From Aquimarina mycalae (GTDB taxonomy: Bacteria > Bacteroidota > Bacteroidia > Flavobacteriales > Flavobacteriaceae): a DNA stretch of 64,000 bases. Below are positions 17,070-26,774 of this stretch, piece by piece (positions within the stretch are counted from its first letter, which is position 1; each line of letters starts with the position of its first letter). The stretch covers positions 1-64,000 of the forward strand of contig NZ_JARYGY010000011.1 in assembly GCF_029906345.1 (NCBI RefSeq), given 5' to 3'. The translations under genes were made by a program, and so were the position numbers. The notes beneath the pieces were generated by a model. It was not told where the DNA came from. It saw only the letters and a program-made list of their open reading frames with translations, and did no database searches.

Positions 17070-17678
17070 CTAAATACTAAAGAGACTATTGTCGTTAGTA
17101 GCTGGTTTTGATTTTTTAACTGTATTAGGAGTTGTTTTGATCTTGGATGGAGTAGGAGTTCTATTTTTATTTTCTGAATCCCCTAGTTGAGCTCCCATTA
17201 CTAAAGAAGGCTCTTTATCTTTTTTTGGATTGGATGAACCTGTTGAAATTGTTGATTTAGGAAGGTTTGTGTCAGAAAGATCGTCAGGATCCTCGCCTTT
17301 TAACATCATGTCATCTTCTTTTTTAAATTGAAGCATTTCGTCTAGAGTAAAATGACGTATAGGTACATCGATAAAACCAGGTATATGATCTACATTTCCT
17401 TTTTCATAAATTTCTTTAATAATCGCAATACTTTGGTCCTCTGTAGCATAACCTTGTTTATGAATTTTATTAAGTTCTACGGGGCAATCTATTTTCCATT
17501 GATCGATTCCTTTCCAGTTAAAAGATATTATATATTTTTTGATGTCTGATTTATATAATTTTATTTCAGAGTCGTGATGTTCAGATAATCCTTGGAAACA
17601 TTTCAGAATTTCGTTATCATCAACTTTTTTATCAATAATATCGATACACTGTAAACTGTCTATAATTGCTGCTCTCAT
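17070..17678 (-). CDS. last gene of the VgrG/PAAR operon, unknown function (202 aa)
   Basis: I do not recognise the family. Residues 1-130 look globular with mixed helices and strands (IIDSLQCIDIIDKKV, KYIISFNWKGIDQWKID, HIPGFIDVPIRHFTLDEML). Residues of about 140-202 are a disordered Ser/Thr/Lys/Pro/Asn-rich tail ending in NDNSLFSI. There is no signal peptide and no membrane segment, so the protein is cytoplasmic or carried by the secretion apparatus. It follows the 292-aa-frame gene by 12 bases and ends the operon. By position it could be an immunity protein, an adaptor, or part of the effector complex; nothing in the sequence decides this. Confidence 0.7.
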   Translation of the reverse strand: MRAAIIDSLQCIDIIDKKVDDNEILKCFQGLSEHHDSEIKLYKSDIKKYIISFNWKGIDQWKIDCPVELNKIHKQGYATEDQSIAIIKEIYEKGNVDHIPGFIDVPIRHFTLDEMLQFKKEDDMMLKGEDPDDLSDTNLPKSTISTGSSNPKKDKEPSLVMGAQLGDSENKNRTPTPSKIKTTPNTVKKSKPATNDNSLFSI

Positions 17679-17690
17679 AGTTTGATATGA

Positions 17691-18530
17691 TTATATAATA
17701 CTAAAATCAGAATTTGCTGTTTTTTTGTGGAGTTTTATATCGAACTCCGCACTTGATTTTTTATGCGGATTGTTTAAAACTATAAGAGATAACCCGTTTT
17801 TTCTCCTTAATTTAAGTAAGCGACCTCTACCCATTAAAACATGTTCAATATTATCAAAATCTATAGGAATCAATTTATACCCTTTGTCAATTAATAAGGT
17901 AATATCTTCAATTTTGCATTTTTCATGTTGCTCATTGGTAAGGTATAAAGTTTCTTTTAACAGTCTGTTTTTATCTTCATTAAGCTTAATAAATTGTGGA
18001 ATCTGTTTATTATTGATAATTGTTTCCAGGTTTTTGAAGAACTTAAATCCTTGAGTTAATAAAGATTGAGGGTTTTGTTTTAGTAAGTTTACTGATTCTG
18101 TCCATCCTAACGCTTCGAACGGCAGTATTTTATCCTTATAGACGCCTAGAAGTTCATAACTAGGTAGCCCTTCTAGAGTTTTGACATCTTTAATGTTCAA
18201 AGGATTTTCCTCATCTATAGCATTTGGGGTCTTTAGTTCTAATAATCGAAAACTGTTTTTATTGTTAGTTTTGCTTTTTACAGAAAGTTGTAGATGAACG
18301 AATGAACTTTCTAATAATGTTTCTTTTCTAAAAGAAGGTGTTATCACAGCCTTTATTTCAAACTCACTTTGTTTGAGAATCAATTGATTAATGGGTATTG
18401 TAATTGATAACCCCTGATTTTGTGTTGATAATGGTTTAAACTCAAATAGTATTACATCATTGCACCAAATTTCTGCATTACAATTATTGACGTTAATACT
18501 TAAAGTATATATGGGTTGTGTTATGTTCAT
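17691..18530 (-). CDS. VgrG/PAAR operon protein, unknown function (279 aa)
   Basis: The start is taken at the ATG at 18530; the frame is open to a GTG at 18569, which would overlap the upstream gene by 14 bases. The first 110 residues are beta-rich (YTLSINVNNCNAEIWCNDVILFE is split by two Cys), like a small binding or adaptor domain. The middle is helical, and the C terminus has a basic stretch (GRGRLLKLRRKNGLSLIVL). There is no signal peptide. It lies directly behind the PAAR-like effector gene, where adaptors or immunity proteins are usually found. The family was not recognised. Confidence 0.7.
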   Translation of the reverse strand: MNITQPIYTLSINVNNCNAEIWCNDVILFEFKPLSTQNQGLSITIPINQLILKQSEFEIKAVITPSFRKETLLESSFVHLQLSVKSKTNNKNSFRLLELKTPNAIDEENPLNIKDVKTLEGLPSYELLGVYKDKILPFEALGWTESVNLLKQNPQSLLTQGFKFFKNLETIINNKQIPQFIKLNEDKNRLLKETLYLTNEQHEKCKIEDITLLIDKGYKLIPIDFDNIEHVLMGRGRLLKLRRKNGLSLIVLNNPHKKSSAEFDIKLHKKTANSDFSII

Positions 18531-18555
18531 ATATTGGTTTTTATAAAAAAATGAA

Positions 18556-21500
18556 TTAAAATCCTCCACCAGTTATATAACCAGATGATTTTTTATCGGT
18601 TAAATAGATCTTAGTTGAGTTAGATACTCCCTCAAAAATTTCTATATCAGCATATTTAGTACTTAGATCTACATCTATAAGATAATCTCCTTTAGTGTCT
18701 TTATCTCCATCTATTAAACTTTCATCATTTCCAAATCCGAAAAAATCTTTGATACTATCCACTGCTTCTGCTACAACACCAGTTAGTTTCCAACCTTGAA
18801 TTTGATAGGTAATAGATCCAGTAAGTTGCATTCCATCAAATTTAGAGTTAAGAGATAGATATATGCTATCTTCGAAATGCAAGGCCGTACTCGCGCTAAT
18901 TCCTGTAGTTAATGCATTTGTACTTTTGAATACATATTTAAACCCCATTGACGTTGTATTAAGATTTCCTTCCAGCAGTACTTTAACTGATCCAGCACCG
19001 CCGCCTTCGATAACAGTATTTTGATTTTCTCCTAAAATTTTTCTGCTTCCTTTAATAAAAAAATGAGCTTTAGCAACAATATTTGCTTTAACAAAGTCTT
19101 CTACTCTAGGAAATGGAATAAATTTATCTTCCATATTCAGGTAGTATAGCGCTTTTTTATAAGCTTCTTCAGCTGCGGTGATAAGACCATCAATAAATAG
19201 TAATAAAGGGTGTTTTTTTGCAGCTTTAATTAGATCAATTTCTAATTCAAAAGATAACAACTTAGATTGTATCTCAATTTCTCCACTATAGCCTATACCA
19301 AAGAAGGGATCGTTGGTTTTTTCTTCTAAACTTCCAGAAGCTTTTACTTCTAAAGTAGGAGGGTCAAATTTAGCAGATACACCTAAATATTTTTTTAAGG
19401 GTTTTTGTTTTTTCCCTTTACCGCCATCTCCAATTTCTGTTACTTTCTTAGTGAATTTTGTTAAAATATCTAACGTAGAAAATAATTTTTGAGAGGAATC
19501 TTGAATTTTTTTAAAGTTAAATTTTTTAGAAAGATTATGAGATTGTGCTTTATTATCATAAAAAGCTCCAACCGCTATAACTAGATCTGCTCCTTTATTT
19601 TCATATTTTAAATCTTTTTGGTTTGGCTTTAAAGAGGCATTTCTTCTATCAAGGCGTGATGCTATATCGGCATATTTATTAAATACGGATTCCTCATGTC
19701 CTGTATGTTCAAGGGTTAAAGGATCTTTAGATGAAAGAGATATTAATAAATGCCATTCTGCATCAATATATGCTTTAGCTTGTATTGCTTTAGAAAAATC
19801 ACATAATTCTATAGGAATATTGTATTCAATAGGTTTCATAGCCCTATATCCCAAAACCATTAAATCAATAAAATCACCAAATAACCCTTCTACTTGATTT
19901 GGGTTGTGAAATATTAATACATCCGCTTTATTGTTATTTAGTTGAAGCGTGGAGGCCATACCATCTCTGTAATATTCTTTTGGTTTTTCATGTCCTTGAG
20001 TACAGCTACTGCAATCAAGACCTTCAAATTTTAGTGTTAGTTTTTTCTTATTTTTAGTTGTCCCAGCAATAAATATTATTGGGTCGGGTAAGCTTCCTGA
20101 AAAAGCAGTTTCGCTCGCATAATTATTCTTAGATAATGTGTATTCGTATGTGTCATTTTTTATGATCTTAATTTCAGTAAGGCTACACTCATCTTCTTTT
20201 TTGTCATCATTCGCTTCTTCTGGAGGATTTTCTGGTTTGGTAGGAGGCGGGTTAACAAGAACAGTAGTGTTGGTTTCATTTTCTTCCTTTTTCTCTTCTT
20301 CTTTTACATCAGGAGCGTGGGTAATTACATCTCCTGCCGTAAATCCTCCAGCCATAAAACTAGCTCCTTTAAGAGAATCATTTAGGCGAGACATATTCTT
20401 GCCTAGTTGGCCCATTACATTTTTATACTTATTAGCGAGCTTCCCTAAATGTTTGGCTGCAATTCCATCAATAAAAGCATTAAAATCTCCTAAAACATCC
20501 AAAGCAGCGGCACTTTTATCAATATCTTCCTGAAGTTCACTTGATTCCTTTTGATATTTCTGCATACCTTCTAAGTATCCAATTTCTTTCAGAACTTCAT
20601 CAATTTCAGCTTGTACTTTGGTATTTAATTCTCCAGTCTCTTCTCCTATAACTGCATTGAGCTCTTCTGTAGAATATTGCCTTGGCTTTTCACTTATAAT
20701 TCCTGGTGTATCTAAAATAGAAGTTTCTGGTGTATCAAGCATTCTATTTTTAAACTGTGTGCGTTTTTCATTATCTAGTAAATTGGGCAAATTTTCCAGA
20801 GCAGCTAAAGCTTTTAGTTGTTCTTTTTTATCATCCGAACTTCCAAGAGATTCGCCATGTTCTTTAAGTATATCATTTGCAGTACTATAATTTCCTTCTA
20901 CACCTTTAATTGCATTGTCTTTTTCTGTTTCCCAATTATCTTGTATTTGACCGAATCGGTTTTCTGGAAGCGGTATAGAATCATCTATTTCTGAAGGTTT
21001 TTGATTTTCTGCGGTAAGGTGACGAGTAGAGGAGTCTTTATCTTCGATTACTTCAAAACTTCTGGGAGTTGTTCCTCCTTCAGAAGATGTTTCAAGTGCA
21101 TTAATATCTTCATTTATACCGTCTAAAAACTCATTAGCACTTTCTTTATTAGCTTGATCAAAAAAATCTTGATTGTATTTTAATTCTTCTTCTTTACTCT
21201 CTTCTTCAGAATCTAAAGGAACTGCCACTAGTACTGGAGATTCTTCAAGTGGTGTGACAGTATCTCCTTCTGGTAAACTATTATCTTTTACCGTCATTAA
21301 ATCCTGAAGATCTTGTTTTTCTCCAGTGATTAATTGTGTGAGTTCTTTACGTAGATTTTCTAATCGAACGTTTACATTTCCAACTGCAACATCTAGCTCT
21401 GCTTTTTTTTGATCGATACCATCTACAAGATTACTAGCATTAGATACCACTCCTTGAAATGATTCATTTTGTATAAAACTTGTTGCTTCTTTTGCAACTC

Positions 21501-21957
21501 CTGCAATATCTCCAACAGTATCTTTTGCAGCTTGCGCTACTTCGGTTACTTTTTTACTTGCATAATTAGCAGCTTTATTGACCTTGTCTTGTGCTTTATC
21601 GACTACATTTTCTGGAGGAGGAGGTGTATCTGTTTTTTTTACAATTTTTATAATGCCTATTCCTAATTGCGCAGTACATTTTAAGGTGCTTTGTTCAATT
21701 AAAGGTTTTTGTTTTGTGGCACTTATAGTATCTCTTGGGTTTATCCAGCCTCCTTGAGGCACTAATGTACATACCTTATTTAAGTTCAGAGAACAACTTG
21801 CAAAAGGAACAATACTAGATGGCAAAGCATCTTTTTCTGTTACTATCGGTTGTTTTTTTAAATATATGGTTGGATTAATCGCTATCAACGATGACTCCTT
21901 AGGACACCCAGTACAGGTAATTTTACTATTACTTGGAATAAAATGCTCTTCTGCCAT
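18556..21957 (-). CDS. large PAAR-like (DUF4280-type) T6SS/contractile-system effector
   Basis: A protein of 1133 aa. Residues 1-110 match the PAAR-like DUF4280 pattern: short strands with spaced Cys (SKITCTGCPKES, FASCSLN, NKVCTLVPQGGWINPRD, STLKCTAQLGIGIIKI), which caps the VgrG spike. Residues 110-560 are acidic, helical and coiled-coil-like, including a long Ala-rich helix around 120-190. A Pro/Glu/Asn linker (NPPPTKPENPPEE) near 590 leads to a beta-rich C-terminal half with Cys-pair CSSCTQGH and later repeated amphipathic strands (SVKVLLEGNLNTTSMGF). No known toxin motif was recognised. It is the third gene of an operon behind VgrG and is very probably the cargo. Confidence 0.78.
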   Translation of the reverse strand: MAEEHFIPSNSKITCTGCPKESSLIAINPTIYLKKQPIVTEKDALPSSIVPFASCSLNLNKVCTLVPQGGWINPRDTISATKQKPLIEQSTLKCTAQLGIGIIKIVKKTDTPPPPENVVDKAQDKVNKAANYASKKVTEVAQAAKDTVGDIAGVAKEATSFIQNESFQGVVSNASNLVDGIDQKKAELDVAVGNVNVRLENLRKELTQLITGEKQDLQDLMTVKDNSLPEGDTVTPLEESPVLVAVPLDSEEESKEEELKYNQDFFDQANKESANEFLDGINEDINALETSSEGGTTPRSFEVIEDKDSSTRHLTAENQKPSEIDDSIPLPENRFGQIQDNWETEKDNAIKGVEGNYSTANDILKEHGESLGSSDDKKEQLKALAALENLPNLLDNEKRTQFKNRMLDTPETSILDTPGIISEKPRQYSTEELNAVIGEETGELNTKVQAEIDEVLKEIGYLEGMQKYQKESSELQEDIDKSAAALDVLGDFNAFIDGIAAKHLGKLANKYKNVMGQLGKNMSRLNDSLKGASFMAGGFTAGDVITHAPDVKEEEKKEENETNTTVLVNPPPTKPENPPEEANDDKKEDECSLTEIKIIKNDTYEYTLSKNNYASETAFSGSLPDPIIFIAGTTKNKKKLTLKFEGLDCSSCTQGHEKPKEYYRDGMASTLQLNNNKADVLIFHNPNQVEGLFGDFIDLMVLGYRAMKPIEYNIPIELCDFSKAIQAKAYIDAEWHLLISLSSKDPLTLEHTGHEESVFNKYADIASRLDRRNASLKPNQKDLKYENKGADLVIAVGAFYDNKAQSHNLSKKFNFKKIQDSSQKLFSTLDILTKFTKKVTEIGDGGKGKKQKPLKKYLGVSAKFDPPTLEVKASGSLEEKTNDPFFGIGYSGEIEIQSKLLSFELEIDLIKAAKKHPLLLFIDGLITAAEEAYKKALYYLNMEDKFIPFPRVEDFVKANIVAKAHFFIKGSRKILGENQNTVIEGGGAGSVKVLLEGNLNTTSMGFKYVFKSTNALTTGISASTALHFEDSIYLSLNSKFDGMQLTGSITYQIQGWKLTGVVAEAVDSIKDFFGFGNDESLIDGDKDTKGDYLIDVDLSTKYADIEIFEGVSNSTKIYLTDKKSSGYITGGGF

Positions 21958-21961
21958 AATA

Positions 21962-22816
21962 CTACTTTTTTTTCATAAGCTTACTAATTTGTTTCAGCTG
22001 ATATAAGTCATTTACTTTTACTCCTAACATTATGGTTGCTTTATCCACTTGATTATTTTGATCCAGATCAAGAACTTCTAAATAAGATGCATTAAAGTTT
22101 AAAGCATATTCGTGAACTCCGTAGGAACGTATAAAGAGTTCGCTAGCTGATTCTTTATCAAAACGAGCATAATCGATTGCTCCTGATCTCATGAACTGTT
22201 TGCCTTTGGTGTCTTTATTAATACCTGTGATAGTGGTTTCAATACGTAATGGAAGTTTCTCTAAATCAAAAAAATTATCAAAGTCTTTTTGTTGTTCAAT
22301 GGTAATTTCTTCCATTATATTCTGATTATAAATAGGCGAAAACAGAGCACTATAGATTTCAGATTTTTTAATCATACTTACAAAGGATTCATTATCCTCG
22401 ATAAGTGTATCAATTCCTAGCAGGAATTTTTTAATGTCAGGTATTAAGTGCTTAAACTTTTTTTTGATTCGTTTTGCCAAATCATACCATTCCTCAGCAA
22501 TCTGACCTCTATTGAGGATTGTAATGATTTCTCCATAATCATTAGTGTATAATGTTATGTTTTTATACAGAAACGCTAACGCTTCTTCAAGCCCGAACAT
22601 ATCATCTATATTACTCTGAGACCTATTATTTATTTTTATATTATATAAATAACCTAAATGATCTTTTTTTACAAAGGTCTTTTCTATGGTAGCGGTAATT
22701 TTGTTTTTAGTAGTTTCTTCAGGCGAAATTATCTGTTGCACCATTCCGAAATCATAAGTAATGGTATCTATACTTTCTGAAAGAGATAAACTTTGTTGTT
22801 GTAAGGTGACAGACAT
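21962..22816 (-). CDS. VgrG-associated protein, probable spike adaptor (284 aa)
   Basis: A cytoplasmic-type protein of 284 aa with no signal peptide. It begins with a beta-rich segment (MSVTLQQQSLSLSESIDTI) and contains a basic helix (YDLAKRIKKKFKHLIPDIKKF). The C-terminal part ends in a Lys-rich helix (LKQISKLMKKK). It lies between vgrG and the PAAR-like effector with gaps of 4 bases on each side, so the three are translated together. Genes in this place in T6SS loci encode adaptors or chaperones that load the effector on VgrG; that role is inferred from position only. No named domain was recognised. Confidence 0.75.
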   Translation of the reverse strand: MSVTLQQQSLSLSESIDTITYDFGMVQQIISPEETTKNKITATIEKTFVKKDHLGYLYNIKINNRSQSNIDDMFGLEEALAFLYKNITLYTNDYGEIITILNRGQIAEEWYDLAKRIKKKFKHLIPDIKKFLLGIDTLIEDNESFVSMIKKSEIYSALFSPIYNQNIMEEITIEQQKDFDNFFDLEKLPLRIETTITGINKDTKGKQFMRSGAIDYARFDKESASELFIRSYGVHEYALNFNASYLEVLDLDQNNQVDKATIMLGVKVNDLYQLKQISKLMKKK

Positions 22817-22820
22817 AGTT

Positions 22821-24692
22821 TTAATTTATTTCAACTTTACCACCAAGAACTTTTACCTTAGCTCCATTAATTAGATTTTTGGCTGCACCAGTAATATTTA
22901 AAACTCCTGCTGTAACAATAGTCATAATTGCACCACTTTGTATATTGGTCATAATCATTCCAGTTATGGATACACGTTTCCCAAAAATAGTGGCACTTTT
23001 ATCACCTTTAATAGAAGCTTTGGATCCGGCTTTAGCTTTTAGATCTGTACCTGCTTCCATACTTAGATTAGTTCCTGCGCTGGAACTCATATCTTTTGCT
23101 GCTGTAGAAGCAATGTTATTCCCCGCATTTACAGTAAGATCATTGCTAGCTTCTATAGCAATATCTGTAGAAGAGAAGGTGATTTTATTAGGAGCATTGA
23201 TAGTAATTTCTCCGTTTCCACCCATCACAATAGTATTTCCACTAGGATCAGCTATAGTAACACTACCGTCTGCATCATTCAATGTTACTTGATTGCCACT
23301 ACGTGTTTTGATTGCTTTAAGGTGATTATTACCGCTTTTAAAACTTTCTGGTACAGAAGAAGCGTTCGTGACACTACCTTGAACAATTGGTGATTCTGCA
23401 TTCCCTCCTTCATGTCCAACGATAACTTCATCACCTTTTTCTGGAACAAAATACATCCCTTGTCCAGGACCACCTGCAAGACTTGCTTGTCTGATCCACG
23501 GAGAGGTTTCTCCAGTTTCTTTTTGCCAGGCATATTGTATTTTTACACGACCCATACCTTCAGGATCCACGTTGTCTACCACAACTGCCGTTTGTGATTT
23601 ACTTTTTGGAAATGCTTTAATCGAAGTTTTTGGATAAATTTCGGTATCTGCTGTTACTGCCTCAAAAGTATTCTCATATCTTCCGCTTTCACCACAGTTA
23701 TGAGTTACTTTGGTAATTCTGTAATTGCCATAAGAAGAAGAAACATCTCCATCTATGGTAATGACACTACCTACCATTATACTAGGATTACTACTTTTTC
23801 CTTGTACTTTTACCTGATTAATTTCATTAGCTTTCTTTTGTAATAGTACTTGATCGTCGATCCTAGATTTCATTTGAGTATCATCATGCGCACTTACAAA
23901 AACCTGAGTTTCTTTTTGAAATAACTGATTGCTTTTTTGACTAATTGTAGATATAACCCCTTTAGAACTAGAAGTTAATTCTTTGGTTTTTACTTCGTGA
24001 AAAGCATCAGATAAGTAATCATTGGTAAAGTATTTAAAATTATTAGGAATGGTTTCCAGTTGCATGGATAACTCAAAGAGATCATATCCATATCGAAGCT
24101 TTACAGGATCTTTATTTTCAGGTTTTCCAAATACCAATTGAGTTCCGTTATAGTAAAACCATTCACCGTATTGAGCAGCTAATCTACTAGTGTATTGAAA
24201 AGCACTTTCTTCTTGCTGTACGCTATAGTGTATGGGAGTTAGTTTTTTTGGAGAAAAATTAAATTGTAAAATTCCTTTATCGTATCCACTAAACGTCTTT
24301 TCCAAAATTTCTGATATTCCTAGATCTTTATGAGAAGCATAATGAGGGCCATCATCTGCAATGATACTACAGCTCTTTCCGTGGATATGTATAAGATCAC
24401 CAGTCTTTTGATAGAATCCTTTTACTGTGTTAATAGATGTAACGACACCTTTGAACTCTAATATTTCATCATTAGAAAAACCATTAACAGCTTGTATTTT
24501 CAATAAAAAGACAGCTCCTAAAAAATTAATGCTTTCTCCAGAAATGTCTTCAGTAACAGTTTCTAAAACATCTTTTCTACAAACAAGTTCGAAACTGTGA
24601 TGCGCATCTATTTCTTGATGTAGAGATAAACTTTTAAATGCAGGTATAGATTCACCTCCGATATATATTTGTACTTGAGTATCTGCAGCCAT
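22821..24692 (-). CDS. vgrG: VgrG-type spike protein (gp27/gp5-like)
   Basis: A spike protein of 623 aa. The gp27-like hub covers residues 1-350 (VQIYIGGESIPAFKSLSLHQ, SAFQYTSRLAAQYGEWFYYNG). The gp5 OB fold covers about 365-460, with VDPEGMGRVKIQYAWQ, SPWIRQASLAGGPGQGMYF and PEKGDEVIVGHEGG, all hallmark VgrG motifs. A needle of short beta repeats runs from about 480 to the end (TVNAGNNIASTAAKDMSSSA). It is the first gene of the five-gene minus-strand operon. No sheath, tube or baseplate gene is present, so this is an orphan vgrG-effector cluster served by a T6SS (subtype iii in this phylum) or related contractile machine elsewhere in the genome. Confidence 0.92.
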   Translation of the reverse strand: MAADTQVQIYIGGESIPAFKSLSLHQEIDAHHSFELVCRKDVLETVTEDISGESINFLGAVFLLKIQAVNGFSNDEILEFKGVVTSINTVKGFYQKTGDLIHIHGKSCSIIADDGPHYASHKDLGISEILEKTFSGYDKGILQFNFSPKKLTPIHYSVQQEESAFQYTSRLAAQYGEWFYYNGTQLVFGKPENKDPVKLRYGYDLFELSMQLETIPNNFKYFTNDYLSDAFHEVKTKELTSSSKGVISTISQKSNQLFQKETQVFVSAHDDTQMKSRIDDQVLLQKKANEINQVKVQGKSSNPSIMVGSVITIDGDVSSSYGNYRITKVTHNCGESGRYENTFEAVTADTEIYPKTSIKAFPKSKSQTAVVVDNVDPEGMGRVKIQYAWQKETGETSPWIRQASLAGGPGQGMYFVPEKGDEVIVGHEGGNAESPIVQGSVTNASSVPESFKSGNNHLKAIKTRSGNQVTLNDADGSVTIADPSGNTIVMGGNGEITINAPNKITFSSTDIAIEASNDLTVNAGNNIASTAAKDMSSSAGTNLSMEAGTDLKAKAGSKASIKGDKSATIFGKRVSITGMIMTNIQSGAIMTIVTAGVLNITGAAKNLINGAKVKVLGGKVEIN

Positions 24693-25020
24693 AATCTCAT
24701 TAGAATTTTAAAACCAAGTTTAAAATACGAAGTATAGAAGGTATTAGTTGTCAAATGAGGACGAATGGTAATTTGATAAGGATGTTTGTAGTAAATTTTG
24801 TGGTATTAGAGATAAAACTAATTGCTAGTATATGTGTTTAAGATAGTATATAAAGGTGTTTAATACATTATTAATTTCGATAACTGAAAAAGAACACTAC
24901 TCCATTTAGATAAGTAGTTTGTCAACAAAATCCTCTCAAATCTCCACACTTATATATTATTAGAGAATAAGAAATTTATGTTTATACCAGATTTAACAAT
25001 TCATTTTAAATTAGAAAGCA
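24693..25020. other. divergent intergenic region between vgrG and a lipoprotein gene
   Basis: About 330 AT-rich bases with no open frame of note. It must hold the promoter of the vgrG operon (minus) and that of the 104-aa lipoprotein (plus). No clear TAnnTTTG box, hairpin or repeat was picked out by eye. Confidence 0.5.
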
Positions 25021-25335
25021 ATGAAAATTAAGAACAATCTTTTAAAAAATTTAGGAAAAGTTACATTGGTATTATCTGTAATGTTGATTTCGTCTTGTGG
25101 TGACGATGATGCTCAGGATTTATTAAATGATGTGGCTTGTGAAAACCAAACTACAGCATCAAGATTAAGTGTAGAAGGTGCAATTATTGCATATGATGCT
25201 AATCAGAATCAAGCAACTTGTGAATCTCTTAGACAACTTATTGAAGCGTATAGAGATTTTGAATGTATTCCTGATGATGTATTTGCGGCCGAATATGATG
25301 CTTTGCCTGCTGATTGTGCTGATGCAGGGAATTAA
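25021..25335 (+). CDS. small lipoprotein, unknown function (104 aa)
   Basis: A lipoprotein signal peptide ends at C26 (LSVMLISSC), followed by an acidic GDDDA stretch, the kind of residue run that directs flavobacterial lipoproteins to the cell surface. The mature part has an even spacing of four Cys (ACENQ, ATCES, FECIPDD, ADCADAG), suggesting two disulfides, and a helix around NQATCESLRQLIEAYRDF. No family was recognised, though small secreted proteins of this build are frequent in flavobacteria. A strong terminator lies about 100 bases after the stop. Confidence 0.8.
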   Translation: MKIKNNLLKNLGKVTLVLSVMLISSCGDDDAQDLLNDVACENQTTASRLSVEGAIIAYDANQNQATCESLRQLIEAYRDFECIPDDVFAAEYDALPADCADAGN

Positions 25336-25432
25336 TGTATCAATTCTCAAATTAAATATTCAAAAACGCTAATTATATATTGGCAATTTTTCTATCGTAA
25401 AGAACAATAAAGTTATTTGAATATCTCTAGGG

Positions 25433-25466
25433 AAAAGAGTGGTTTTGGGGAAAACCACTCTTTTTT
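25433..25466 (+). terminator. terminator of the small lipoprotein gene
   Basis: A perfect 14-bp stem AAAAGAGTGGTTTT (25433-25446) and its complement (25451-25464) close a GGGG loop and end in T. This strong intrinsic terminator separates the genes at 25021 and 25520. Confidence 0.93.
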
Positions 25467-25519
25467 AATGTAACCTTATAAGGTTCTTATTTTTTAAGAT
25501 TATATATAATTACAAAGAC

Positions 25520-26566
25520 ATGAAACATCAACTCATATACAATACAATCCTTTTATCATTTTTTTTCATAATGGTTGTAGGATGTGGTAGTAAAAAATCA
25601 TTAAAAGCTGAAGTAATAAAACCTCCTTTAGTTTCTCTGGATTCATCTGTGAAAAAAATTGGTATTCTCAATAGAAGTATCCCTTCTGATCAGAATATAG
25701 GATTGGATCAAGTAGACAAGATATTATCAATTGAAGGAGAGAAACTTGATAAAGAAGGAGCTGAACAGGCCATAGTTGCTTTAAAAACAGCCCTTCTACA
25801 AAATCCAAGGTTTACAGAAGTGATCATTATACCTATAACATTGAAAGAAAATCCTGGAGGAGGAGTTTTTCCTTCTTCGCTAAGCTGGGATCAGGTAGAT
25901 GATCTATGTACAAAGAATCAAGTAGATGCTATTTTTAGTTTGGCAGTATATGATACAGATGCTAAGGCTGCATATACTGTTAATGAGACTCAGGTAGAAG
26001 GTCCTTTGGGGATCAAAATTCCAGCTATTGAACATATAGTAGATATAGAAACTAAAATTAAGACAGGATGGCGTATTTATGATCCTATAAAGAAAAGAAT
26101 CAGCGATCAACTTACGGTAAATCAAAAAACCAAATCAAAAGGTAAAGGAATTAATCCGATCAAAGCGATAGAAGCGGTAACAAATAGAAAACAATCGGTC
26201 TTACAAATAAGCCAAAAAATCGGTAGCGATTATGCATTAAGGTTATTGCCATACAAGGATCACGTATATCGTAATTACTATGTGAAAGCAACTCCTAATT
26301 TCGAAATTGCTAAACGAAAAGTAGAAACAGGACAATGGGAAGGTGCTGCTCAACTTTGGGAGAAAGAAACATCGAATCTAGATCCAGAAATTGCAGGACA
26401 AGCTTGTTTTAACATGGCTTTTTATAATGAAATCAAAGGAGATTATACCAAAGCCATTGAATGGGCAACAAAATCATATACTGATTATGAAAATAAAAAT
26501 GCTCTGAGATATATTGATGATCTAAATGAAAGAATAGAGAATCAAAAGATATTAGGTAAAAACTAA
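25520..26566 (+). CDS. lipoprotein with TPR-like C terminus (DUF6340-like)
   Basis: A lipoprotein of 348 aa. The signal ends in FFIMVVGCGSKKS, with Cys as lipid site. The central part (residues 35-240) alternates strands and helices and carries the motif KKIGILNRS near the start, as seen in Bacteroidota DUF6340 lipoproteins. The C-terminal 80 residues hold a TPR-like pair (GQWEGAAQLWEKET, GQACFNMAFYNEIKGDYTKAIEWATKSY). It is probably an outer-membrane-anchored protein of the periplasm. The gene stands alone between two terminator-bounded units. The DUF assignment is from memory of the pattern and is tentative. Confidence 0.75.
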   Translation: MKHQLIYNTILLSFFFIMVVGCGSKKSLKAEVIKPPLVSLDSSVKKIGILNRSIPSDQNIGLDQVDKILSIEGEKLDKEGAEQAIVALKTALLQNPRFTEVIIIPITLKENPGGGVFPSSLSWDQVDDLCTKNQVDAIFSLAVYDTDAKAAYTVNETQVEGPLGIKIPAIEHIVDIETKIKTGWRIYDPIKKRISDQLTVNQKTKSKGKGINPIKAIEAVTNRKQSVLQISQKIGSDYALRLLPYKDHVYRNYYVKATPNFEIAKRKVETGQWEGAAQLWEKETSNLDPEIAGQACFNMAFYNEIKGDYTKAIEWATKSYTDYENKNALRYIDDLNERIENQKILGKN

Positions 26567-26774
26567 GTTGTATTGTTTTTTTCATCCTTTACGAATAGAA
26601 CAGTAAAACAACTTTAGATACAACACCGCCTAATTTTAATAGTTGTATAAAAATAAATCCCCAAAATAATAACAGTATACCACATAATAGTGTTGTTTGT
26701 CCTCAAACAATAAAGGTCACATTCCAATTACTATATATTGAAATGTTGTTGCTGAATTTTTAATTTTTTAAAAT

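Noticed and set aside
20138-20890. 131-aa and 90-aa plus-strand ORFs inside the PAAR-like effector gene
   Set aside because: Antisense shadows of an acidic, Ser-rich coding region.
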